Part shown: positions 53,801 to 64,000 of the stretch, piece after piece | How positions within the stretch are numbered: the first letter of the stretch is position 1 | Layout of the letters: each line of letters begins with the position of its first letter | Origin: Prosopocoilus inquinatus | Taxonomy: Eukaryota > Arthropoda > Insecta > Coleoptera > Lucanidae | Direction of reading: 5' to 3' | DNA length: 64,000 nucleotides | NCBI GenBank assembly: GCA_036172665.1 | Contig: JAYKNF010000017.1 | Location: 744,001-808,000 of the forward strand | Notes under the pieces: generated by a model | Seen by the model: the letters and a program-made list of their open reading frames with translations, nothing else | The model's database searches: none | What the model was told of the DNA's origin: nothing | Position numbers and translations under genes: made by a program

Positions 53801-56210
53801 CACATCAAAGTTATTGGAGTAAATCGAAACGCCAAATAACATGATGGATGAGTAAGGATCGATTAGATATTTCACAGGAACAACGGTAATGCGTGTTATT
53901 TCGTTTAAAACTATTTCCAGCTCCTGCTGCGTCCGAAAACTTCGTATCTCACTTCAGAGTTTCTGTAGCCCATCCAAACTTCAAATAACATTATAGACGA
54001 GTAAGGATCGATTAGATACAGCACAGGAACAACGCTAATGCGTGTTGTTTCGTTCAAAACTATTTCCAGCTTCTGCTGCGTCCGAGAACTTCGTATCTCA
54101 CATCAAAGTTATTGGAGTAAATCGAAACGCCAAATAACATGATGGATGAGTAAGGATCGATTAGATACATCACAGGAACAACGCTAATGCGTGTTGTTTC
54201 GTTTAAAACTATTTCCAGCTTCTGCTGCGTCCGAGAACTTCGTATCTCACATCAGGGATACTGGAGTCCATCCAAACGTCAAATAACATGATAGATAAGT
54301 AAGGATCGATTAGATACAGCACAGGAACAACGCTAATACGTGTTGTTCCGTTTAAAACTATTTCCAGCTCCTGCTGCGTCCGAAAACTTCGTATCTCACT
54401 TCAGAGTTACTGGAGCCCATCCAAACGTCAAATAACATGATAGATGAGTAAGGATCGATTAGGTACATCACAGGAACAACGCTAATGCGTGTTGTTTCGT
54501 TCAAAACTATTTCCAGCTTCTGCTGCGTCCGAAAATTTCGTGTCTCACATTAGAGTTACTGGAGTCCATCGAAACGTCAAATAACATGATAGATAAGTAA
54601 GGATCGATTAGATACATCACAGGAACAACGCTAGTACGTGTTGTTTCGTTTAAAACTATTTCCAGCTTCTGCTGCGTCCGAAAACTTCGTATCTCACTTC
54701 AGAGTTACTTGAGCCCATCCAAAAGCCAAATAACATGATAGATGAGTAAGGCTCGATTAGATACATCACAGGAACAACGCTAATGCGTGTTGTTTCGTTC
54801 AAAACTATTTCCAGCTCCTCCTGTGTCCGAGAACTTCGTTTCTCACATTAGAGTTACTGGAGTCCATCCAAACGTCAAATAACATGATAGATAATTAAGG
54901 ATCGATTAGATACAGCACAGGAACAACGTTAATGCGTGTTGTTTGGTTTAAAACTATTTCCAGCTTCAGTTGCGTCCGAAAACTTCGTATCTTACTTCAG
55001 AGTTACTGGAGCCCATCCAAACGTCAAATAACATGATAGATGAGTAAGGATCGATTAGGTACATCACAGGAACAACGCTAATGCCTGTTGTTTCGTTTAA
55101 AACTATTTCCAGCTCCTGCTGCGTCCGAAAACTTCGTATCTCACTTCAGAGATTCTGGAGCCCATCCAAACGTCAAATAACATGATAGACGAGTAAGGAT
55201 CGATTAGGTACAGCACAGGAACAACGCTAATGCGTGTTGTTTCGTTCAAAACTATTTCCAGCTTCTGCTGCGTCCGAGAACTTCGTATCTCACATCAAAG
55301 TTATTGGAGTAAATCGAAACGCCAAATAACATGATGGATGAGTAAGGATCGATTAGATACATCACAGGAACAACGCTAATGCGTGTTGTTTCGTTTAAAA
55401 CTATTTCCAGCTTCTGCTGCGTCCGAGAACTTCGTATCTCACATCAGGGATACTGGAGTCCATCCAAACGTCAAATAACATGATAGATAAGTAAGGATCG
55501 ATTAGATACAGCACAGGAACAACGCTAATACGTGTTGTTTCTTTTAAAACTATTTCCAGCTCCTGCTGCGTCCGAAAACTTCGTATCTCACTTCAGAGTT
55601 ACTGGAGCCCATCCAAACGTCAAATAACATGATAGATGAGTAAGGATCGATTAGGTACATCACAGGAACAACGCTAATGCGTGTTGTTTCGTTCAAAACT
55701 ATTTCCAGCTTCTGCTGCGTCCGAAAATTTCGTGTCTCACATTAGAGTTACTGGAGTCCATCGAAACGTCAAATAACATAGTAGCTAAGTAAGGATCGAT
55801 TAGATACATCACAGGAACAACGCTGATACGTGTTGTTTCGTTTAAAACTATTTCCAGCATCTGCTGCGTCCGAAAACTTCGTATCTCACTTCAGAGTTGC
55901 TGGAGCCCATCCAAACGTCAAATAACATGATAGATAAGTAAGGATCGATTAGATACATCACAGGAACAACGCTAATGCGTATTGTTTCGTTTAAAACTAT
56001 TTCCAGCTCCTCCTGTGTCCGAAAACTTCTTATCTCACATTAGAGTTACTGGAGTCCATCCAAACGTCAAATAACATGATAGATAAGTAAGGATCGATTA
56101 GATACAGCACAGGAACAACGCTAATGCGTGTTGTTTCGTTTAAAACTATTTCCAGCTTCAGTTGCGTCCGAAAACTTCGTATCTCACTTCAGAGTTACTG
56201 GAGCCCATCC
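50807..56210. repeat. 18-monomer tandem duplication (2 x 2682 bp)
   Basis: Markers in about 50847-53528 recur exactly 2682 bp later in about 53529-56210: gatatttcacagg with gtgttatttcg (51184, 53866), ttgttccgttt, gtttggttta (52261 region, 54941), gataattaagg, aatgcctgttg, gttgtttctttt, gctgatacg and cagcatctgc. One difference was seen: A at 53325, C at 56007. The exact ends lie inside shared sequence and cannot be placed to the base. The 50807 monomer is a variant m11 whose second half is gatagataag with cagcac. The unit is mostly A-type monomers but ends in a B-type aaacttctta monomer. Confidence 0.92.
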
Positions 56211-59200
56211 AAACGTCAAATAACATGATAGATGAGTAAGGATCGATTAGATACATCACAGGAACAACGCTAATGCGTGTTGTTTCGTTTAAAACTATTT
56301 CCAGCTTCTGCTGCGTCCGAGAACTTCGTATCTCACATCAGAGTTACTAGAGTCCATCGAAACGTCAAATAACATGACAGATGAGTAAGGATCGATTAGA
56401 TACATCACAGGAAAAACGCTAATGCGTATTGTTTCGTTTAAAACTATTTCCAGCTCCTCCTGTGTCCGAAAACTTCGTATCTCACATTAGAGTTACTGGA
56501 GTCCATCCAAACGTCAAATAACATGATAGATGAGTAAGGCTCGATTAGATACATCACAGGAACAACTCTAATATGTGTTGTTTCGTTTAAAACTATTTCC
56601 AGCTTATCCTGTATCCGAAAACTTCGTATCTCACATCAGGGATGCTGGAGTCCATCCAAACGTCAAATAACATGATAGATAAGTAAGGATCGATTAGATA
56701 CAGCACAGGAACAACGCTAATGCGTGTTGTTTCGTTCAAAACTATTTCCAGCATCTGCTGCGTCCGAGAACTTCGTATCTCACATCAAAGTTATTGGAGT
56801 AAATCGAAACGCCAAATAACATGATGGATGAGTAAGGATCGATTAGATACATCACAGGAACAACGCTAATGCGTGTTGTTTCGTTTAAAACTATTTCCAG
56901 CTTCTGCTGCGTCCGAGAACTTCGTATCTCACATCAGAGTTACTGGAGTCCATCCAAACTTCAAATAACATGATAGATGAGTAAGGATCGATTAGATACA
57001 TCACAGGAACAACACTAACACGAGTTGTTTCGTTTAAAACTATTTCCAGCTCCTGCTGCGTCCGAGAACTTCGTATCTCACTTCAGAGTTTCTGGAGCCC
57101 ATCCAAACGTCAAATGACATGATAGACGAGTAAGGATCGATTAGATACAGCACAGGAACAACGATAATGCGTGTTGTTTCGTTCAAAATTATTTCCAGCT
57201 TCTGCTGCGTCCGAGAACTTCGTATCTCACATCAAAGTTATTGGAGTAAATCGAAACGCCAAATAACATGATGGATGAGTAAGGATCGATTAGATACATC
57301 ACAGGAACAACGCTAATGCGTGTTGTTTCATTTAAAACTATTTCCAGCTTCTGCTGCGTCCGAGAACTTCGTATCTCACTTCAGAGTTGCTGGAGCCCAT
57401 CCAAACGTCAAATAACATGATAGAAAAGTAAGGATCGATTAGATACATCACAGGAACAACGCTAATGCGTGTTGTTTCATTTAAAACTATTTCCAGCTTC
57501 TACTGCGTCCGAGAACTTCGTATCTCACATCAGAGTTACTAGAGTCCATAGAAACGTCAAATAACATGATAGATAAGTAAGGATCGATTAGATACAGCAC
57601 AGGAACAACGCTAATACGTGTTGTTTCGTTTAAAACTATTTCCAGCTCCTGCTGCGTCCGAAAACTTCGTATCTCACTTCAGAGTTACTGGAGCCCATCC
57701 AAACGTTAAATAACATGATAGATGAGTAAGGATCGATTAGGTACATCACAGGAACAACGCTAATGGGTGTTGTTTCGTTCAAAACTATTTCCAGCTTCTG
57801 CTGCGTCCGAAAATTTCGTGTCTCACATTAGAGTTACTGGAGTCCATCGAAACGTCAAATAACATAGTAGCTAAGTAAGGATCGATTAGATACATCACAG
57901 GAACAACGCTAATACGTGTTGTTTCATTTAAAACTATTTCCAGCTTCTGCTGCGTCCGAAAACTTCGTATCTCACTTCAGAGTTGCTGGAGCCCATCCAA
58001 ACGTCAAATAACATGATAGAAAAGTAAGGATCGATTAGATACATCACAGGAACAACGCTAATGCGTGTTGTTTCATTTAAAACTATTTCCAGCTTCTACT
58101 GCGTCCGAGAACTTCGTATCTCACATCAGAGTTACTAGAGTCCATAGAAACGTCAAATAACATGATAGATAAGTAAGGATCGATTAGATACATCACAGGA
58201 ACAACGCTAGTACGTGTTGTTTCGTTTAAAACTATTTCCAGCTTCTGCTGCGTCCGAAAACTTCGTATCTCACTTCAGAGTTACTTGAGCCCATCCAAAC
58301 CTCAAATAACATGATAGATGAGTAAGGCTCGATTAGATACATCACAGGAACAACGCTAATATGGGTTGTTTCGTTTCAAACTATTTCCAGCTCCTCCTGT
58401 GTCCGAAAACTTCGTATCTCACATCAGGGATGCTGGAGTCCATCCAAACGTCAAATAACATGATAGATAAGTAAGGATCGATTAGATACAGCACAGGAAC
58501 AACGCTAATGCGTGTTGTTTCGTTCAAAACTATTTCCAGCTTCTGCTGCGTCCGAGAACTTCGTATCTCACATCAAAGTTATTGGAGTAAATCGAAACGC
58601 CAAATAACATGATGGATGAGTAAGGATCGATTAGATACATCACAGGAACAACGCTAATGCGTGTTGTTTCGTTTAAAACTGTTTCCAGCTTCTGCTGCGT
58701 CCGAGAACTTCGTATCTCACATCAGGGATACTGGAGTCCATCCAAACGTCAAATAACATGATAGATAAGTAAGGATCGATTAGATACAGCACAGGAACAA
58801 CGCTAATACGTGTTGTTTCGTTTAAAACTATTTCCAGCTCCTGCTGCGTCCGAAAACTTCGTATCTCACTTCAGAGTTACTGGAGACCATCCAAACGTCA
58901 AATAACATGATAGATGAGTAAGGATCGATTAGGTACATCACAGGAACAACGCTAATGCGTGTTGTTTCGTTCAAAACTATTTCCAGCTTCTGCTGCGTCC
59001 GAAAATTTCGTGTCTCACATTAGAGTTACTGGAGTCCATCGAAACGTCAAATAACATAGTAGCTAAGTAAGGATCGATTAGATACATCACAGGAACAACG
59101 CTAATACGTGTTGTTTCATTTAAAACTATTTCCAGCTTCTGCTGCGTCCGAAAACTTCTTATCTCACTTCAGAGTTTCTGGAGCCCATCCAAACGTCAAA

Positions 59201-60938
59201 TAACATGATAGAAAAGTAAGGATCAATTAGATACATCACAGGAACAACGCTAATGCGTGTTGTTTCATTTAAAACTATTTCCAGCTTCTACTGCGTCCGA
59301 GAACTTCGTATCTCACATCAGAGTTACTAGAGTCCATAGAAACGTCAAATAACATGATAGATAAGTAAGGATCGATTAGATACAGCACAGGAACAACGCT
59401 AATACGTGTTGTTTCGTTTAAAACTATTTCCAGCTCCTGCTGCGTCCGAAAACTTCGTATCTCACTTCAGAGTTACTGGAGCCCATCCAAACGTCAAATA
59501 ACATGATAGATGAGTAAGGATCGATTAGGTACATCACAGGAACAACGCTAATGGGTGTTGTTTCGTTCAAAACTATTTCCAGCTTCTGCTGCGTCCGAAA
59601 ACTTTGTATCTCACATCAGAGTTACTGGAGTCCATCCAAACTTCAAATAACATGATAGATGAGTAAGGATCGATTAGATACATCACAGGAACAACACTAA
59701 CACGAGTTGTTTCGTTTAAAACAATTTCCAGCTCCTGCTGCGTCCGAGAACTTCGTATCTCACTTCAGAGTTACTGGAGTACATCGAAACGTCAAATGAC
59801 ATAGTAGCTAAGTAAGGATCGATTAGATACATCACAGGAACAACGCTAATGCGTGTTGTTTCATTTAAAACTATTTCCAGCTCCTGCTGCGTCCAAAAAC
59901 TTCGTATCTCACATCAGAGTTACTAGAGTCCATCGAAACGTCAATTATCATGATAGATAAGTAAGGATCGATTAGATACATCACAGGAACAACGCTAGTA
60001 CGTGTTGTTTCGTTTAAAACTATTTCCAGCTTCTGCTGCGTCCGAAAACTTCGTATCTCACTTCAGAGTTACTTGAGCCCATCCAAACGTCAAATAACAT
60101 GATAGATGAGTAAGGCTCGATTAGATACATCACAGGAACAACGCTAATATGTGTTGTTTCGTTTAAAACTATTTCCAGCTCCTCCTGTGTCCGAAAACTT
60201 CGTATCTCACATCAGGGATGCTGGAGTCCATCCAAACATCAAATAACATGATAGATAAGTAAGGATCGATTAGATACAGCACAGGAACAACGCTAATGCG
60301 TGTTGTTTCGTTCAAAACTATTTCCAGCTTCTGCTGCGTCCGAAAATTTCGTGTCTCACATTAGAGTTACTGGAGTCCATCGAAACGTCAAATAACATAG
60401 TAGCTAAGTAAGGATCGATTAGATACATCACATGAGCAACGCTAATACGTGTTGTTTCGTTCAAAACTATTTCCAGCTTCTGCTGCGTCCGAAAACTTTG
60501 TATCTCACATCAGAGTTACTGGAGTCCATCCAAACTTCAAATAACATGATAGATGAGTAAGGATCGATTAGATACATCACAGGAACAACACTAACACGAG
60601 TTGTTTCGTTTAAAACTATTTCCAGCTCCTGCTGCGTCCGAGAACTTCGTATCTCACTTCAGAGTTACTGGAGTCCACCGAAACGTCAAATAACATGATA
60701 GATAAGTAAGGATCGATTAGATACATCACAGGAACAACGCTAATGCGTATTGTTTCGTCTAAAACCATTTCCAGTTCCTGCTGCGGCCGAAATCTTCGTA
60801 TCTCACTTCAGAGTTTCTGGAGCCCATCCAAACGTCAAATAACATGATAGACGAGTAAGGATCGATTAGAGACAGCACAGGAACAACGCTAATGCGTGTT
60901 GTTTCGTTCAAAACTATTTCCAGCTTCTGCTGCGTCCG
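56211..60938. repeat. Second family B region, distant copy of 26.7-31.9 kb
   Basis: Monomer order and rare markers follow 26820-30991: aaacttctta (56023 against 26821), aactctaatatg with cttatcctgtatcc (56564 against 27511), gatagaaaag (57420 against 28516), ccatagaaac, gctaatgggtg, ggagaccatcc. Offsets are 196, 195 and 194 monomers in turn, so single monomers were lost on the way, one of them at the chimaera starting 56469. From about 59150 the order is rearranged, with a cttcttatc/ttctgg monomer and a ggagtacatcg monomer (59747) joined to different neighbours. A private catgagcaacg occurs near 60430. Confidence 0.86.
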
Positions 60939-62726
60939 AAAACTTTGTATCTCACAACAGAGTTACTGGAGTCCATCCAAACTTCAAATAACATGATAGA
61001 TGAGTATGGATCGATTAGATACATCACAGGAACAACGTTAATACGTGTTGTTTCGTTTAAAACTATTTCCAGCTCCTGCTGCGTCCGAAAACTTCGTATC
61101 TCACTTCAGAGTTACTGGAGTACATCGAAACGTCAAATGACATAGTAGCTAAGTAAGGATCGATTAGATACAACACAGGAACAACGCTAATGCGTGTTGT
61201 TTCATTTAAAACTATTTCCAGCTCCTGCTGCGTCCAAAAACTTCGTATCTCACATCAGAGTTACTAGAGTCCATCGAAACGTCAATTATCATGATAGATA
61301 AGTAAGGATCGATTAGATACATCACAGGAACAACGCTAATGCGTGTTGTATCATTTAAAACTATTTCCAGCTTCTGCTGCGTCCGAGAACTTCGTATCTC
61401 ACATCAGGGATACTGGAGTCCATCCAAACGTCAAATAACATGATAGATAAGTAAGGATCGATTAGATACAGCACAGGAACAAAGCTAATACGTGTTGTTT
61501 CGTTCAAAACTATTTCCAGCTTCTGCTGCGTCCGAAAACTTTGTATCTCACATCAGAGTTACTGGAGTCCATCCAAACTTCAAATAACATGATAGATGAG
61601 TAAGGATCGATTAGATACATCACAGGAACAACGTTAATACGTGTTGTTTCGTTTAAAAGTATTTCTAGCTTCAGCTGCGTCCGAGAACTTCGTATCTCAC
61701 ATCAAAGTTATTGGAGTCCATTGAAACGCCAAATAACCTGATGGATGAGTAAGGATCGATTAGATACATCACAGGAACAACGTTAATGCGTGTTGTTTCG
61801 TTTAAAACTATTTCCAGCTTCTGCTGCGTCCGAAAATTTCGTGTCTCACATTAGAGTTACTGGAGTCCATCGAAACGTCAAATAACATAGTAGCTAAGTA
61901 AGGATCGATTAGATACATCACAGAAACAACGCTAATGCGTGTTGTTTCGTTTAAAACTATTTCCAGCTCCTGCTGCGTCCGAAAACTTCGTATCTCACTT
62001 CAGAGATTCTGGAGCCCATCCAAACGTCAAATAACATGATAGATAAGTAAGGATCGATTAGATACATCACAGGAACAACGCTAATGCGTGTTGTTTCGTT
62101 TAAAACTATTTCCAGCTTCTGCTGCGTCCGAGAACTTCGTATCTCACATCAGAGTTACTAGAGTCCATCGAAACGTCAAATAATATGATAGATGAGTAAG
62201 GATCGATTAGATACATCACAGGAAAAACGTAAAAGCGTGTTGTTTCGTTTAAAACTATTTCCAGCTTCAGTTGCGTCCGAAAACTTCGTATCTCACTTCA
62301 GAGTTACTGGAGCCCATCCAAACGTCAAATAACATGATAGATGAGTAAGGATCGATTAGATACATCACAGGAACAACGCTAATGCGTGTTGTTTCGTTTA
62401 AAACTATTTCCAGCTTCTGCTGCGTCCGAGAACTTCGTATCTCACATCAGAGTTACTAGAGTCCATCGAAACGTCAAATAACATGATAGATGAGTAAGGA
62501 TCGATTAGATACATCACAGGAAAAACGCAAATGCGTATTGTTTCGTTTAAAACTATTTCCAGCTCCTCCTGTGTCCGAAAACTTCGTATCTCACATTAGA
62601 GTTACTGGAGTCCATCCAAACGTCAAATAACAGGACAGATAAGTAAGGATCGATTAGATACAGCACAGGAACAACGCTAATGCGTGTTGTTTCGTTCAAA
62701 ACTATTTCCAGCTTCTGCTGCGTCCG
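60939..62726. repeat. B-type 12-monomer unit, third location
   Basis: Same 12 monomers as 40377-42164, including gagtatgg, caattatcat, gtgttgtatc, caaagctaatacg, aaaagtatttctagc and aataatatg. Private changes: cacaacag in place of cacatcag near 60955, atacaacacagg near 61170, cacagaaacaacg near 61920, aaaacgtaaaagcg near 62224, aaaacgcaaatgcg near 62523 and aacaggacag near 62630. Confidence 0.87.
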
Positions 62727-64000
62727 AAAATTTCGTGTCTCACATTAGAGTTACTGGAGTCCATCGAAACGTCATATAACATAGTAGCTAAGTAAGGATC
62801 GATTAGATACATCACAGGAGCAACGCTAATACGTGTTGTTTCGTTCAAAACTATTTCCAGCTTCTGCTGCGTCCGAAAACTTTGTATCTCACATCAGAGT
62901 TACTGGAGTCCATCCAAACTTCAAATAACATGATAGATGAGTAAGGATCGATTAGATACATCACAGGAACAACGCTAATACGTGTTGTTTCGTTTAAAAC
63001 TATTTCTAGCTTCAGCTGCGTCCGAGAACTTCGTATCTCACATCAAAGTTATTGGAGTCCATTGAAACGCCAAATAACCTGATGGATGAGTAAGGATCGA
63101 TTAGATACATCACAGGAACAACGTTAATGCGTGTTGTTTCGTTTAAAACTATTTCCAGCTTCTGCTGCGTCCGAAAATTTCGTGTCTCACATTAGAGTTA
63201 CTGGAGTCCATCGAAACGTCAAATAACATAGTAGCTAAGTAAGGATCGATTAGATACATCACAGGAACAACGCTAAAGCGTGTTGTTTCGTTTAAAACTA
63301 TTTCCAGCTCCTGCTGCGTCCGAAAACTTCGTATCTCACTTCAGAGATTCTGGAGCCCATCCAAACGTCAAATAACATGATAGATAAGTAAGGATCGATT
63401 AGATACATCACAGGAACAACGCTAATGCGTGTTGTTTCGTTTAAAACTATTTCCAGCTTCTGCTGCGTCCGAGAACTTCGTATCTCACTTCAGAGTTACT
63501 GGAGCCCATCCAAACGTCAAATAACATGATAGATGAGTAAGGATCGATTAGGTACATCACAGGAACAACGCTAATGCGTGTTGTTTCGTTCAAAACTATT
63601 TCCAGCTTCTGCTGCGTCCGAAAATTTCGTGTCTCACATTAGAGTTACTGGAGTCCATCGAAACGTCAAATAACATAGTAGCTAAGTAAGGATCGATTAA
63701 ATACATCACAGGAACAACGCTAATACGTGTTGTTTCGTTCAAAACTATTTCCAGCTTCTGCTGCGTCCGAAAACTTTGTATCTCACATCAGAGTTACTGG
63801 AGTCCATCCAAACTTCAAATAACATGATAGATGAGTACGGATCGATTAGATACATCACAGGAACAACACTAACACGAGTTGTTTCGTTTAAAACTATTTC
63901 CAGCTCCTGCTACGTCCGAGAACTTCGTATCTCACTTCAGAGTTTCTGGAGCCCATCCAAACGTCAAATAACATGATAGATGAGTAAGGATCGATTAGAT
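62727..64000. repeat. B-type unit running off the window end
   Basis: Starts with the gtcatataac monomer and the first four core monomers (62876-63471). The monomer at 63472 is chimaeric, with a gagaacttcg start like a ttactagag monomer but a cttcagagttactggagccc and gattagg body. The order then matches the 36.5-37 kb series: cattagag with ttaaatacatc (63698), tttgtatctc with gagtacgg, and tacgtccgag. The last monomer is cut by the window end, so the array continues beyond it. Confidence 0.85.

Larger units (their letters stand above)
1..64000. repeat. Satellite DNA array, 149-bp monomer, whole window
   Basis: Every part of the window reads as the same 149-bp monomer repeated head to tail. 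The period is seen directly: the tag aacttcgtatct recurs at 3, 152, 301 and 450, and well-separated markers throughout lie at exact multiples of 149 (for example 4321 = 29x149 and 1341 = 9x149). About 429.5 copies fit. Copies differ by a few base changes, and only two net length changes were found. No inverted copies, transposon insertions or unique spacers were seen. Arrays of this kind are typical of centromeric or pericentromeric heterochromatin in eukaryotes. A centromere role is inferred from form only. No gene is expected or found. Confidence 0.98.

Noticed and set aside
1..64000. Transposable element, LTR or inverted repeat insertion
   Set aside because: The monomer register is continuous apart from two tiny losses. 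No foreign stretch, terminal repeat or target-site duplication was seen.
1..64000. tRNA, 5S rRNA or other RNA genes
   Set aside because: No cloverleaf, internal promoter pair or conserved RNA sequence was recognised. The gttcaaaac match alone is too weak.
1..64000. Assignment to a named species satellite
   Set aside because: I do not recognise the monomer with certainty. Naming a taxon would need a database search of the 149-bp consensus.
1..64000. An undescribed multi-gene biological system
   Set aside because: There are no coding sequences to support one. What is unusual here is the repeat architecture.

Overview
The window is one uninterrupted block of eukaryotic satellite DNA. All 64,000 bases are head-to-tail copies, in one orientation, of a 149-bp monomer (about 41% G+C, roughly 429.5 copies). 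I see no genuine protein gene, RNA gene, transposon, CRISPR array, rDNA or telomere repeat. The only open reading frames of note are six 66-codon frames that arise when a point change removes a stop codon in one monomer variant, and I reject them as genes. The organism cannot be named from the sequence. An array this long, with an indel-poor monomer near nucleosome-core length and many CpG-to-TpG/CpA differences, suggests a cytosine-methylating eukaryote. A plant centromere or pericentromere is my best guess, held weakly. I found no canonical CENP-B box in the consensus.

Monomer numbering starts at window base 1. Copies keep this register to the end with only two net length changes: a 1-bp deletion near 10993 and a 2-bp loss near 32283. 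Monomer starts are therefore 1+149k up to the first event, 149k up to the second, and 149k-2 after it.

Monomer variants are arranged in higher-order repeats (HORs) of two families. Family A fills about 1-26521. Its core is a 29-monomer, 4321-bp HOR present four times almost unchanged (1342, 5663, 12665, 16986), mixed with 9-monomer (1341 bp) short forms and a 7-monomer remnant. The arrangement 9+29+29 (9983 bp) occurs twice, at 1-9983 and 11324-21306, so there is a third level of repetition about 11.3 kb long. From 22350 the A-type order loosens, with inserted and duplicated dimers.

Family B fills about 26522-47081. It is more heterogeneous but carries a recurring 8-monomer core, a 12-monomer unit and a perfect-looking 7-monomer duplication (31243-33324). 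A-type DNA returns at 47082-56000 and includes an 18-monomer (2682 bp) tandem duplication. B-type DNA then runs to the window end, and much of it repeats 26.7-34 kb at a distance of about 29 kb.

Nothing here works together as genes. The content is structural, and the record it preserves is one of unequal exchange: duplications and deletions in whole monomers, chimaeric monomers at junctions, and recently homogenised blocks beside older, diverged ones.
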